From Nitrosarchaeum sp. (lineage in GTDB: Archaea; Thermoproteota; Nitrososphaeria; Nitrososphaerales; Nitrosopumilaceae), in contig NZ_JAILWF010000009.1 of NCBI RefSeq assembly GCF_025699065.1, forward strand, positions 1-64,000: DNA of 64,000 nucleotides. Direction: 5' to 3'. The notes under the pieces are model-generated. The model ran no database searches. It was not told the DNA's origin and was given only the letters and a program-made list of their open reading frames with translations. Position 1 is the first letter of the stretch, and the number at the start of each line of letters is the position of its first letter. Below are positions 9,347-18,477 of the stretch, in pieces. The translations under genes were made by a program, and so were the position numbers.

Positions 9347-10546
9347 ATGGCTGAAAAAGGAATTCTTGCATTTTCTGGTGGATTAGACACATCAGTTGTG
9401 ATAAAATACCTTCAAGAAGAATACAACATGGATGTTATCACAGTAACTGTTGATGTAGGTCAAGGCGATGATCAGAAAAAAATTGAAGCTAAAGCCAAAA
9501 AACTCGGAGTAATAAAACACTACAATATCGATGCCAGAAAAGAGTTTGTTGAAAATTTCATTTTTCCGTCAATTAAAGCAAATGCACTCTATCAAAAAAA
9601 ATATTGCTTAGCAACTGCATTAGCTAGACCATTAATTGCAGAAAAAGTTTTAGAAATTGCAAAAAAAGAAAAAGTAACATCATTAGCTCATGGTTGTTCA
9701 GGTAAAGGAAATGATCAAGTTAGATTCGACATTACATTACGTTCTGGTTCTGATTTACCAATCATTGCACCAATTAGAGATAAAAATTTAGACAGAGTGA
9801 CTGAATTAGAGTTTGCAAAAAAACATGGAATCGAAATTGACTCAGTTGCAAAGAGATTCAGCATTGATCAAAATTTGTGGGGACGTGCAATTGAAGGCGG
9901 AGTACTAGAAGATCCATACAATGAACCTCCAGAAGATGCATTCATTTGGGTAAAAACAAAAAATTTGCCAGATAAGCCAACATACTTGGAGATAAAATTT
10001 GAGAAAGGAATACCAGTTTCAGTGGATGGAAAAATTCTTGAACCAATAAAATTAATTGAATATGTAAACAAAAAAGCAGGAGATGCAGGAGTCGGAATTG
10101 TTGATCATATAGAAGACAGAGTTGTAGGAATTAAATCCCGTGAAGTTTATGAAACACCAGGAGCATTATGTCTTATTGAAGCTCATTCAGATTTAGAAAA
10201 AATGGTCCATACAAAACATGAAAATAAATTCAAATCAATTATCGATGATGAATGGGCATACCTTGCCTATTCAGGATTATGGCAAGACCCATTAAAACAG
10301 GATCTTGACGCATTCATTCAGGCATCACAAAAACCAGTATCTGGAACTGTAAAGCTAAAGCTCTTCAAAGGAAGCATTCGTGTTGTTGGACGAAAATCAG
10401 ACTATTCATTATACAATCACAAGATCGCCACATATGGTACTGAATCAACTTTTGATCAAAGATTAGCAAAAGGATTTGTAGAATTGTGGGGAATTCAATC
10501 AACAGAAGCTAATAAATTACAAAAGAAAAGGTCAACAAAAACATGA
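9347..10546 (+). CDS. argG: Argininosuccinate synthase
   Basis: A 399-aa enzyme that condenses citrulline and aspartate with ATP in arginine synthesis. The N-terminal PP-loop reads LAFSGGLDTSVV. Other family motifs are YCLATALARPLIA and AHGCSGKGNDQVRFD. I chose ATG 9347: a TATA-like AAGATAAATT is centred about 31 nt upstream, and ATG 9338 sits right against the GGGG. The stop TGA overlaps the ATG of lysW, the first junction of the long arginine/lysine operon. Confidence 0.95.
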   Translation: MAEKGILAFSGGLDTSVVIKYLQEEYNMDVITVTVDVGQGDDQKKIEAKAKKLGVIKHYNIDARKEFVENFIFPSIKANALYQKKYCLATALARPLIAEKVLEIAKKEKVTSLAHGCSGKGNDQVRFDITLRSGSDLPIIAPIRDKNLDRVTELEFAKKHGIEIDSVAKRFSIDQNLWGRAIEGGVLEDPYNEPPEDAFIWVKTKNLPDKPTYLEIKFEKGIPVSVDGKILEPIKLIEYVNKKAGDAGVGIVDHIEDRVVGIKSREVYETPGALCLIEAHSDLEKMVHTKHENKFKSIIDDEWAYLAYSGLWQDPLKQDLDAFIQASQKPVSGTVKLKLFKGSIRVVGRKSDYSLYNHKIATYGTESTFDQRLAKGFVELWGIQSTEANKLQKKRSTKT

Positions 10547-10710
10547 ACTGTCAAGAATGTGATGCAACTCTTAACATCCCAGACGATGCCTCTGTTGGAG
10601 AGATAATCTCCTGTCCTGATTGTGGCGCTGACTTTGAGATCGCAAAAAAAAATGGATCTACTGTTGAGCTAAAACAAGCAGAAAGTGTAGGCGAAGACTG
10701 GGGAGAGTAA
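10543..10710 (+). CDS. lysW: Amino-group carrier protein LysW (Glu-terminated copy)
   Basis: A 55-aa acidic zinc-ribbon protein that carries biosynthetic intermediates. Cys3, Cys6, Cys24 and Cys27 bind zinc. The C-terminus is the canonical EDWGE, whose terminal Glu gamma-carboxyl is joined to the amino group of glutamate or alpha-aminoadipate by ArgX/LysX. It overlaps argG by ATGA and the downstream ligase by TAATG, so translation is coupled. Its placement next to argG suggests an arginine branch role. Confidence 0.94.
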   Translation: MNCQECDATLNIPDDASVGEIISCPDCGADFEIAKKNGSTVELKQAESVGEDWGE

Positions 10711-11567
10711 TGTCAAAAATCTGTATTGTATTTGACCGCCTAAGATCAGAAGAGAAGATGCTCGAGAAAGAGGCATTGAATCTAGGTCATGAGGCAGTGA
10801 TGCTAGATGCTAAGATTACCCAAATCAATACAGATAGCCAAAAAAGCGATTTTGATTTTGGAGATGTGGTTTTAGAAAGATGTGTTAGTTATTTTAGAGG
10901 GCTTCATTTTACTGCCAGTCTTGAATTTATGGATGTACCAGTACTCAACAAATTTTTTGTTGCCTATCAATGCGGAAATAAAATGTTCATGACTCTAATG
11001 CTAAAAAAATACAATGTACCAACACCAAAAACATATTTTTCATTTTCAAGTGAAAGTGCATTAGAAAATATAGAAAAAATTGGATATCCACTAGTAATCA
11101 AACCAGTTATTGGAAGTTGGGGTAGAGGAGTTATGCAAATTAAAGACAAAGATACTGCCGATGCACTATTTGAGATTAGAGATATTACAGATAGTCCACA
11201 TGATAGAATTTTCTATCTTCAAGAGGTGATAAAGAGACCACCAAGAGATATTCGAGTCATAACAATTGGGGACGAACCAATTGCAGCAATGTATAGAAAA
11301 TCATCAGGCGGTTTTAAGACAAACATAGCATTAGGGGCAGATCCTGAATTATGCGAGATCACAAAAGAGATCGAAGATGTAGCGATTAAAGCCTCAAAAG
11401 CTATGGGTGGAGGAATTTTAGGTATTGATATTATGGAAGATGAAAAACGTGGATTTGTCGTACATGAAGTTAATAATACTGTAGAGTTTAAAGGACTATC
11501 AAAAGTTTCAAAGCGAAATATTCCAAAAGAAATGGTAGAATTTGCTTTAAACTATGTTAGGAAATAA
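10710..11567 (+). CDS. LysW-glutamate/aminoadipate ligase (ArgX/LysX), copy 1
   Basis: A 285-aa ATP-grasp ligase that attaches the substrate amino group to the C-terminal Glu of LysW. It contains PLVIKPVIGSWGRGVMQI (about 129-146), RPPRDIRVITIGDEPIAAMYR, GGILGIDIMED and VHEVNNTVEFKG. It follows the Glu-terminated lysW with a one-base overlap and lies next to argG, so an arginine-type (ArgX) role is inferred. Its C-terminus (SKVSKRNIPKEMVEF) differs from copy 2, which looks more like bacterial LysX. Confidence 0.88.
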   Translation: MSKICIVFDRLRSEEKMLEKEALNLGHEAVMLDAKITQINTDSQKSDFDFGDVVLERCVSYFRGLHFTASLEFMDVPVLNKFFVAYQCGNKMFMTLMLKKYNVPTPKTYFSFSSESALENIEKIGYPLVIKPVIGSWGRGVMQIKDKDTADALFEIRDITDSPHDRIFYLQEVIKRPPRDIRVITIGDEPIAAMYRKSSGGFKTNIALGADPELCEITKEIEDVAIKASKAMGGGILGIDIMEDEKRGFVVHEVNNTVEFKGLSKVSKRNIPKEMVEFALNYVRK

Positions 11568-11592
11568 ATTATAGTTCATTATCGGGAGAGTT

Positions 11593-12642
11593 ATGATAAA
11601 AGTTGGCGTTGTAGGAGCATCAGGTTATGTCGGAGGAGAAACACTTCGTCTTCTAGTAAATCATCCAGATGTTGAGATCACAACGGTTACCTCAAGACAA
11701 CATGTTGGAGAATATCTACATAGAATTCAACCAAGTTTGAAAGGATTTACCGATCTAACTTTTTCAGAATTAGATTATGATAAAATGACAGATAAATGTG
11801 ATATTGTATTTACTGCAGTTCCACATGGAACTGCAACTGAAATTGTAAAAGCGTTGTATGATCGAGGTCTCAAAGTTATAGATTTAAGTGCAGATTATAG
11901 ATTACACACTGCTACCGATTACGATAAATGGTATGGATGGGAACATCCACATCCAGACTACTTACCAAAATCAGTATTCGGAGTACCAGAATTACATAGA
12001 GAGGCAATCAAGAAAGCTCAGCTAGTTTCTTGTCCAGGATGTATGGCAGTAACTTCCACATTAGCCCTTGCACCACTAATTCGACATGACTTAATTGATA
12101 CAGAACACATCATTGTAGATTCAAAGATTGGATCATCAGGCGCAGGTTCTGGTTCAGGAACTGCTCATGCAATGAGAGCAGGAGTAATCAGACCATACAA
12201 ACCAGCAAAACACAGACACACTGGAGAGATAGAACAAGAACTAAGTGAAATAGCAGGTAAAAAAATTCATGTTTCAATGAGTCCACATGCAGTAGATGTA
12301 GTTCGTGGAATTTTATGTACAAATCATACATTTATGAAAAAAGATATTGAAGAAAAAGAATTATGGAAAATATTTCGTGAGTCTTATGGTCAAGAGAGAT
12401 TTGTTCGATTGATTAGAGATAAAAAAGGATTGTATAAATTTCCAGATCCAAAATTTGTAGTTGGTTCAAACTTTTGCGATATAGGTTTTGACATAGATGA
12501 AGAGAATCATAGATTGATTGTAATGTCAGCATCCGACAACCTAATGAAAGGCGCAGCAGGTTCTGCAATACAAAACATGAATGTGATGTGCGGCTTTGAT
12601 GAAATGGATGGTTTGAAGTATACCCCACTCACTCCAGTATAG
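11593..12642 (+). CDS. LysW-glutamyl/aminoadipyl-phosphate reductase (ArgC/LysY)
   Basis: A 349-aa NADPH-dependent reductase making the semialdehyde from the LysW-bound acyl phosphate. The Rossmann motif is GVVGASGYVGGETLRLL at the N-terminus, the catalytic Cys is C150 in SCPGCMAVTS, and GSGTAHAMRAGVIRPYKPAKHRH follows in a split form of the family pattern. A single copy is present beside two lysX genes, so it probably serves both pathways, as in Sulfolobus. Confidence 0.92.
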   Translation: MIKVGVVGASGYVGGETLRLLVNHPDVEITTVTSRQHVGEYLHRIQPSLKGFTDLTFSELDYDKMTDKCDIVFTAVPHGTATEIVKALYDRGLKVIDLSADYRLHTATDYDKWYGWEHPHPDYLPKSVFGVPELHREAIKKAQLVSCPGCMAVTSTLALAPLIRHDLIDTEHIIVDSKIGSSGAGSGSGTAHAMRAGVIRPYKPAKHRHTGEIEQELSEIAGKKIHVSMSPHAVDVVRGILCTNHTFMKKDIEEKELWKIFRESYGQERFVRLIRDKKGLYKFPDPKFVVGSNFCDIGFDIDEENHRLIVMSASDNLMKGAAGSAIQNMNVMCGFDEMDGLKYTPLTPV

Positions 12643-12644
12643 AA

Positions 12645-13448
12645 ATGATCACAATTAAAATCGGCGGAAGTGTAGTAGATAATTTACATCCATCAACTAT
12701 TGCAGACATGAAAAAAGTTGCAGAGACAGAAGGATTAATCATAGTGCATGGGGGAGGAAAAGAAGTCACAAAAGTATGTGAACAACTTGGAAAAGAACCA
12801 AAATTTGTAACATCACCTAGTGGAATTAAAAGCAGATACACTGACAAAGAAACCGCAGAGATTTTTACAATGGTAATCTCAGGAAGAATAAACAAGACAA
12901 TTGTTCAGATGCTTCAAAAAAATGGAATAAATGCAATTGGATTATCAGGGGTGGATGCAAGAATTATCGAAGCTGAAAGAAAAAAGACATTATTAATTAT
13001 CAATGAGAAAGGTCGAAAACAAGCAATTGATGGAGGATATACAGGCAAAATTACAAAAATCAATGCGGAATTCATTAAATCACTTTTAGCTCAGGGTCTA
13101 ACACCTGTAATTTCACCTATTGCAATTAGCGAAGAGTCAGAGTTTCTCAATGTAGACGGAGACAGAGCAGCAGCATATGTAGCAGGAAATGTAGGTTGTG
13201 ACAAGATATTATTCATAACAAATGTAGATGGACTCTTGATGGACGATAAACTGGTAACAAATCTAACATTAGTACAGGCAAAAGAAATTAGACCAAAAAT
13301 AGGCCCAGGTATGGAAAAGAAGATACTAGCAGCTACTGAAGCTTTAGACATGGGAGTAAAAGAAGCACTCATTGGAAATGGTCAAAAGGAAAATCCTATA
13401 TCATCAGCCATTTCACATGACAATTGTACGGTGATTCAAAATGACTGA
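12645..13448 (+). CDS. LysW-glutamate/aminoadipate kinase (ArgB/LysZ)
   Basis: A 267-aa amino-acid kinase family protein that phosphorylates the side-chain carboxylate of the LysW-bound substrate. Glycine-rich signatures are KIGGSVVDN at the N-terminus, IVHGGGKEV (about 36) and GGYTGKI. It starts 2 nt after the reductase stop and overlaps the aminotransferase gene by 8 bp. Only one copy is present, which implies dual use for arginine and lysine. Confidence 0.92.
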   Translation: MITIKIGGSVVDNLHPSTIADMKKVAETEGLIIVHGGGKEVTKVCEQLGKEPKFVTSPSGIKSRYTDKETAEIFTMVISGRINKTIVQMLQKNGINAIGLSGVDARIIEAERKKTLLIINEKGRKQAIDGGYTGKITKINAEFIKSLLAQGLTPVISPIAISEESEFLNVDGDRAAAYVAGNVGCDKILFITNVDGLLMDDKLVTNLTLVQAKEIRPKIGPGMEKKILAATEALDMGVKEALIGNGQKENPISSAISHDNCTVIQND

Positions 13449-14616
13449 AGATGACTTTATGGGTGGTTTGTATCAGAGGTTTCCAGTTACAATTGAAAAG
13501 GGAGTAGGAGCTCATGTTTGGGACATTAATGGAAAAGAATACATCGATTGCATGGGCGGATATGGTGTAGCAATTGTTGGACATCAAAATAAAAGAGTTG
13601 TAAATGCAATCAAAGAACAAGTAGACAAAATAATTACTGTACACAGTTCACTGTACAACAAAACAAGAGAAGAATTTCTTAAAACATTAATCAGTCTTGC
13701 ACCAAAAGGCTTGACACAAGTTCATCTAAACAATAGCGGAGCAGAAGCAATTGAAGCTGCAATAAAATTTGCAAGAAAGTTTACAGGTAAAAAAGGAATG
13801 GTTGCAATGAAAGGATCATATCATGGAAAATCACTCGGAGCATTATCATTAACATTTAATCCAAAATACAAAAAAGCATTTGAACCATTAGTTGAAAAAG
13901 TTTCTTTTGCATCATTTGGAGATATAGAATCTCTCCGCTCTACAATTGATGATGACACAGCATTTGTTATTTTAGAACCAATACAAGGTGAAAGCGGAAT
14001 CAACGTTGCACCAGATGGATTTTTACAAGAAGTAAGAAAACTTTGTGATGAAAAAGGAATTCTTCTAATTTTTGACGAAATACAAGCTGGATTAGGCAGA
14101 ACAGGACGACTTTGGGCATGTAACCATTGGAACACATCACCAGATATTTTATGTCTGGCAAAAGGAATTGCAGGAGGAGTACCAATGGGTGCAACTCTAG
14201 TAAGACCAGACATTCTTGCATCAATGAGTAAAGGCGAACATTCTTCAACGTTTGGCGGAAATCCACTTTCTTGCGCTGCAGGAATTGCAACACTACAAGC
14301 ACTTACCCAAGATAATCTCATTGAGAATTCTGAAAAGATGGGAAAACTATTCAGAGAAGGATTAGAGAAATTAAAAGAAAAACACTCCATAATCAGAGAG
14401 ATAAGAGGAAAAGGGTTAATGATAGGAGTTGAATTGAAATTTGAGGTAAAAGATGTTTTGATGAATCTTATGAAGGAAGGAGTTCTTATGCTTTATTCAG
14501 GTAGAAACATTCTCAGAATCCTTCCTCCACTTGTAATTTCTAAAGAAGACGTAGCGAAAGTCTTAGAAACCCTAGATGGGGTACTAACTATAGAGGAGCA
14601 AAAAAATAATGTATAA
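13441..14616 (+). CDS. LysW-semialdehyde aminotransferase (ArgD/LysJ)
   Basis: A 391-aa class III PLP aminotransferase that converts LysW-bound glutamate or aminoadipate semialdehyde to ornithine or lysine derivatives. Landmarks are HLNNSGAEAIEAAIKFAR, the cofactor Asp in FDEIQAGLGRTG, and the Schiff-base Lys241 in CLAKGIAGGVPMG. The gene overlaps both its neighbours by 8 bp, in a tightly coupled operon. Confidence 0.93.
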   Translation: MTEDDFMGGLYQRFPVTIEKGVGAHVWDINGKEYIDCMGGYGVAIVGHQNKRVVNAIKEQVDKIITVHSSLYNKTREEFLKTLISLAPKGLTQVHLNNSGAEAIEAAIKFARKFTGKKGMVAMKGSYHGKSLGALSLTFNPKYKKAFEPLVEKVSFASFGDIESLRSTIDDDTAFVILEPIQGESGINVAPDGFLQEVRKLCDEKGILLIFDEIQAGLGRTGRLWACNHWNTSPDILCLAKGIAGGVPMGATLVRPDILASMSKGEHSSTFGGNPLSCAAGIATLQALTQDNLIENSEKMGKLFREGLEKLKEKHSIIREIRGKGLMIGVELKFEVKDVLMNLMKEGVLMLYSGRNILRILPPLVISKEDVAKVLETLDGVLTIEEQKNNV

Positions 14617-15028
14617 AGATAAAGTAGATGAAAAGATAATCAACTTTCTCAAAGAAGATTCAAGAGAATCATTTGTAGATATTGGAAAAAAACTAAAATT
14701 ATCAGAATCTGCAGTTAGAAGAAGAGTAAAAAACCTAGTAGATAGTGGAACAATCAAAAGATTCACAGTTGAGGTAGGAGAAGAAAATGCAACAAGTGCC
14801 ATTGTATTGATATCAGTAGATTCTACAACTGAAACTTCAAAAGTTTCAGAGAAACTTGCAAAGCTAGAAGGTGTAAAAGTAGTTTATGAGATTACAGGCC
14901 AGTATGATATAATCACAATAATTAGTGCAACAAATATCTCTGAGATTAACAGTAGCATAGATGCTTTAAGAAAAATACCTGGAGTAATTGACACCAACAC
15001 TGTGATTATTTTAAGAAAAGTAGCATAA
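14609..15028 (+). CDS. Lrp/AsnC-family transcriptional regulator (LysM-like)
   Basis: A 139-aa feast/famine regulator with an N-terminal winged helix-turn-helix (KKLKLSESAVRRRVKNL, about 27-43) and a C-terminal RAM ligand-binding domain ending in EINSSIDALRKIPGVIDT. It overlaps the aminotransferase gene by 8 bp inside the arginine/lysine operon. In Sulfolobus, LysM in the same place controls lys genes in response to lysine. By analogy this one probably senses lysine or arginine and acts at the lysS promoter or the operon promoter. Confidence 0.88.
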   Translation: MYKDKVDEKIINFLKEDSRESFVDIGKKLKLSESAVRRRVKNLVDSGTIKRFTVEVGEENATSAIVLISVDSTTETSKVSEKLAKLEGVKVVYEITGQYDIITIISATNISEINSSIDALRKIPGVIDTNTVIILRKVA

Positions 15029-15104
15029 AACGACTTTCGGCACATAATTTCCATACTTAACTAAATTAGGATCATTGCAAGTAATTTTCAGCGAAGTTAG
15101 TACG

Positions 15105-15120
15105 ATTATGTTTATATTCT
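15105..15120 (+). promoter_or_regulatory. TATA-like promoter of the homocitrate synthase gene
   Basis: TTTATATT at 15111-15118 lies about 31 nt before ATG 15145 but only about 9 nt before ATG 15127. In a leaderless archaeal transcript this spacing favours the downstream ATG. The 98-nt gap after the Lrp gene is the one clear break in the operon, so this is a likely internal promoter and a candidate Lrp target. Confidence 0.5.
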
Positions 15121-15144
15121 CAATTAATGTCAACGTTTTCTGTA

Positions 15145-16311
15145 ATGAAAGATCCGAATCACTATGCAGACATTTACAATGCATATGAAAAAAATCCAAG
15201 GAAGATTAGAGTGTTAGACAGTACTCTTAGAGAAGGAGAACAACACCCTGGCGTTTCATTTACAAACAAACAGCGTATACAAATTGCATGGATGCTAGAT
15301 TATTTTGGAGTAGATCAAATAGAAATTTCGCCAGTTGTTTCAGCTGATCACAAAGAAGCAACTAAGACAATTATCAAACAAGGATTAAAAGCAGATATTG
15401 TATCTCATGGACGAGCTCTCAAAGAAGACATTGACATTTCATTGAGTTGTGATGCAAAGTGGTGTGCTGCATATCTTGGAATATCAGATATTCACCTTAA
15501 AGACAAATTACGAATAACAAGAGAAGAGGCACTAGACAGAGCAGTTGAAACAGTAGAGTATGCAAAATCACATGGGTTAAAAATCAGATTCACTGTAGAA
15601 GATGGAAGTAGAGCAGAACCAGAATTTTTACTCAAAGTATGCAAAGCAATCGAAGAAGCAGGAGTGGATAGAATAAGTCTTCCAGATACGGTAGGGATTA
15701 TGAGACCGATTGGCATGTATAATTTTGTTAAAACTGTAAAAGAAGTAATTGATGTTCCACTTGATGCACATGTCCATAATGATATTGGATTTGCAGTAGC
15801 TAATGCATTTTCTGCATGTGATGCTGGAGTAGATCAGATACATACCACAATTGACGGAATTGGAGAACGAACTGGAATTCCACCTCTTGCTGAAGTTGCA
15901 GTTGCATTGACCTATCTTTACAAATCACCAAACGATTTCAGATTAGACATGCTGTTAGATTTATCAAGATTAATTGAAGATTACACTTCGATTAAACCAT
16001 ATGACTCAAAACCAATAGTAGGTTCTTCAGCTTACAAACACAAGGCAGGAACACATCTTGCAGCAATTCTACGAAACCCTGCAGCCTACGAACCAATCCC
16101 ACCTAGAGCCGTTGGAAACACTCGAAGAATTGTATTTGGAGAGTTAGCTGGAAAAACTGGAGCTGCCTATTTGATGTCCATTTTAGGCCTTGAAAAAGAT
16201 GATGAAGGAGCCAAAGCAGTTGCAACAGGTCTAAAAGAACTCAGAATGGGTGATTTAATCGAGATACCACTGGCAGATAGACTCGAAAAAAAGATAATTA
16301 ATGATAAATAA
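15145..16311 (+). CDS. lysS: Homocitrate synthase / isopropylmalate synthase family (LysS)
   Basis: A DRE-TIM metallolyase of about 388 aa that condenses acetyl-CoA with 2-oxoglutarate in the aminoadipate lysine route. The N-terminal motif is LDSTLREGEQHPGVSF and the metal-binding motif is HVHNDIGFAVANA. Position between the Lrp regulator and the second lysW-lysX pair supports homocitrate rather than isopropylmalate synthase, but sequence alone does not separate them. I favour ATG 15145 over 15127 because of the TATA spacing. Confidence 0.85.
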   Translation: MKDPNHYADIYNAYEKNPRKIRVLDSTLREGEQHPGVSFTNKQRIQIAWMLDYFGVDQIEISPVVSADHKEATKTIIKQGLKADIVSHGRALKEDIDISLSCDAKWCAAYLGISDIHLKDKLRITREEALDRAVETVEYAKSHGLKIRFTVEDGSRAEPEFLLKVCKAIEEAGVDRISLPDTVGIMRPIGMYNFVKTVKEVIDVPLDAHVHNDIGFAVANAFSACDAGVDQIHTTIDGIGERTGIPPLAEVAVALTYLYKSPNDFRLDMLLDLSRLIEDYTSIKPYDSKPIVGSSAYKHKAGTHLAAILRNPAAYEPIPPRAVGNTRRIVFGELAGKTGAAYLMSILGLEKDDEGAKAVATGLKELRMGDLIEIPLADRLEKKIINDK

Positions 16312-16333
16312 AGAGGGAAAGTTGAGAGATAGC

Positions 16334-16501
16334 ATGTCAAAATGTGAAGAATGTGATGCAGATATTTCCATTCCAAAGGATGCTATGGAAGGAGAAATTG
16401 TAACATGTCCGGAATGTGGCGCAAGTTTTGAATTAGCAAAAGGCTCAGAAGGTTTCCAATTAAAGCCTGCCCAATCGGTTGGCGAGGATTGGGGGCAGTG
16501 A
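16334..16501 (+). CDS. lysW: Second LysW-type carrier protein, ending in Gln
   Basis: A 55-aa zinc-ribbon carrier with Cys4, Cys7, Cys25 and Cys28 and the conserved tail SVGEDWG. The last codon is CAG (16496-16498), so the protein ends EDWGQ instead of the canonical EDWGE. In LysW the terminal Glu side chain is the attachment point, so a terminal Gln should not be ligated unless it is first deamidated. The stop overlaps the GTG of the downstream ligase. I chose ATG 16334; an in-frame ATG at 16301 overlaps lysS and lacks homology. Confidence 0.88.
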   Translation: MSKCEECDADISIPKDAMEGEIVTCPECGASFELAKGSEGFQLKPAQSVGEDWGQ

Positions 16502-17346
16502 GTCCTGACATTACAATTCTTTATGATACCATCCGTTGGGAAGAAAAAGCTCTGCTAGAAGCAGGTAAAAAAAAGAACATCAACATAGAGATGGTAGATT
16601 GTAAGAATTTAGCTTTGGATTTAGATAAAAAACCAGAAGATTATGGTCCCGTAATTCAAAGATGTGTTAGTTACTATCGAAATTTACATTCAACTGCAGC
16701 ACTTGAAGGAATGGGTGTAAATGTTGTCAATTGTCTAAACACCGGAATTTTTGCAGGAAATAAATTATTTACACACATGTTATTAAAAAAATATGGAGTT
16801 CCAACACCATATGCATCTGTAGCATTTTCAAAAGATGCAGCAGTAGAACATTTAGAATCACATGGATATCCAAAAGTAATCAAACCAACTGTAGGCAGCT
16901 GGGGAAGATTAATTTCAAAATTAAATGATAAAGATTCAGCAGAAGGAATTATTGAAAGTAGAGAAAGCATGTATCCAATATATCAAGTTCATTATTTAGA
17001 AGAATTTGTAAATAGACCACCAAGAGATATTCGAGCCATCATGGTTGGAGACAAGATTGTTGCAGCCATTTATAGAACTTCAGGCAATGGAAATTGGAAA
17101 ACAAACATGGCACTTGGAGGAACCGCAGAACCATGTAAAGTTACACCGGAAATGGAAGAGATGTGCATAAAAGCTAAAAACGCAGTTCAAGGCGATATAG
17201 TTGGAGTGGATTTAATGGAAAGTAAAGAACGAGGATTAGTAGTTCATGAGGTTAACAATACAACTGAATATAAAAACACGGTAAGAGTATGCGGAGTAGA
17301 CATACCTTCCCTGATGATTGACTACGTAATAAAAAATAAAAAGTGA
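16498..17346 (+). CDS. LysW-aminoadipate/glutamate ligase (LysX/ArgX), copy 2
   Basis: A 282-aa ATP-grasp ligase with PKVIKPTVGSWGRLISK, RPPRDIRAIMVGDKIVAAIYR and VHEVNNTTEYKNTVRVCG followed by VDIPSLMIDYVI. The C-terminal part resembles bacterial LysX (EVNHTMEFKN...GVDIP) more than copy 1 does, and it lies after homocitrate synthase and before LysK, so a lysine-type role is inferred. The start is GTG 16498, overlapping the stop of the Gln-terminated lysW. Confidence 0.87.
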   Translation: MSPDITILYDTIRWEEKALLEAGKKKNINIEMVDCKNLALDLDKKPEDYGPVIQRCVSYYRNLHSTAALEGMGVNVVNCLNTGIFAGNKLFTHMLLKKYGVPTPYASVAFSKDAAVEHLESHGYPKVIKPTVGSWGRLISKLNDKDSAEGIIESRESMYPIYQVHYLEEFVNRPPRDIRAIMVGDKIVAAIYRTSGNGNWKTNMALGGTAEPCKVTPEMEEMCIKAKNAVQGDIVGVDLMESKERGLVVHEVNNTTEYKNTVRVCGVDIPSLMIDYVIKNKK

Positions 17347-17349
17347 GAA

Positions 17350-18477
17350 TTGGAAACAACATTTACAGTAACACCAAGATTTGCAGTAAAGATGCTAGAA
17401 AAAGCACTTAGACTGTACACACCTTCACTTAACGAAAAAGCAATGGCAGAATTTCTTGCAGACAAATGTGATGATCTAGGATTTGAAGACATTCACATAG
17501 ATGAGGTAGGAAACATAATTGCAAAAAAAGGTACAGGATCACCAAAAATATTACTATGTGGACACATGGATGTAGTTCCAGGAAAAGTCAAAGTTAGAAA
17601 AGAAGGAGATTCACTTTATGGTCGTGGTGCTTCAGATGCAAAGGCTCCACTAATGGCAATGTTGTTTGCCGCAGCATCAGTGCAAAACAATAACGGTACT
17701 GTGATTTTTGTAGGTACCGTAGATGAAGAAGGAAATGCAACTGGAGTGAAGAACCTAGTAAAAAATCACATGGATATAGATTATGCAGTATTTGGCGAAC
17801 CAAGTGGAATTAAACAAGTCACTATTGCATACAAAGGAAGATTAGCAATCAATCTCAAAGTAAGCGTCAATGACAGTGCACATGCAAGTGCACCATGGCT
17901 TTCAAAAAATGCAATTGAAGAAACAATGATCTTTTCAAAAGAACTCAAAAAAGGTTTAGAAGCAGATCAAGATAAAAAAAGTAAAGGAATGTTGCTTACT
18001 GCAACATTAACTGAAATAAATGGTGGAACTAGCCACAACGTTACACCAAAAGAATGTGTGTCCACTTTTGATATCAGAATTCCAGTAGATACTAATTGTA
18101 AGCTAGTTGAACAAAAAATTTCTGTACTTGTAAACGAAATAGCAAAAAAAAGACAGGTTGAAGCATATTATTCAATTATTGATGAGACAGAACCTTTTGA
18201 GGCGCCTCACAACTCTGCCATAGTCAGAGCATTTACTTTAGGAGTCATGGATGTGGAACATACAAGACCAACTTTAATTAGAAAAACTGGAACTGGAGAC
18301 ATGAATGTAATAGGAAACCAATGGAGCATTCCTGTAGTCACCTATGGTCCAGGAGATCCACATGAAGCTCACACGATAGACGAAAAAGTATCCATTGACG
18401 AATACCTAAGAGGAATTGAAGTTTTAAAGAGAATGATACACCATTTAAAAAGACTACATGATAAAAACATGCAGTAA
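17350..18477 (+). CDS. lysK: LysW-lysine/LysW-ornithine hydrolase (LysK), M20 family
   Basis: A 375-aa zinc metallohydrolase that releases lysine or ornithine from LysW. Metal-binding motifs are LLCGHMDVVPG (His/Asp), YGRGASDAKAP (bridging Asp) and GTVDEEGNATG (catalytic Glu pair). The start is TTG at 17350; ATG at 17392 is an alternative that would lose 14 residues. It begins 3 nt after lysX copy 2 and overlaps the diphthine synthase gene by TAATG. It is the only such hydrolase here and probably serves both pathways. Confidence 0.9.
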   Translation: METTFTVTPRFAVKMLEKALRLYTPSLNEKAMAEFLADKCDDLGFEDIHIDEVGNIIAKKGTGSPKILLCGHMDVVPGKVKVRKEGDSLYGRGASDAKAPLMAMLFAAASVQNNNGTVIFVGTVDEEGNATGVKNLVKNHMDIDYAVFGEPSGIKQVTIAYKGRLAINLKVSVNDSAHASAPWLSKNAIEETMIFSKELKKGLEADQDKKSKGMLLTATLTEINGGTSHNVTPKECVSTFDIRIPVDTNCKLVEQKISVLVNEIAKKRQVEAYYSIIDETEPFEAPHNSAIVRAFTLGVMDVEHTRPTLIRKTGTGDMNVIGNQWSIPVVTYGPGDPHEAHTIDEKVSIDEYLRGIEVLKRMIHHLKRLHDKNMQ

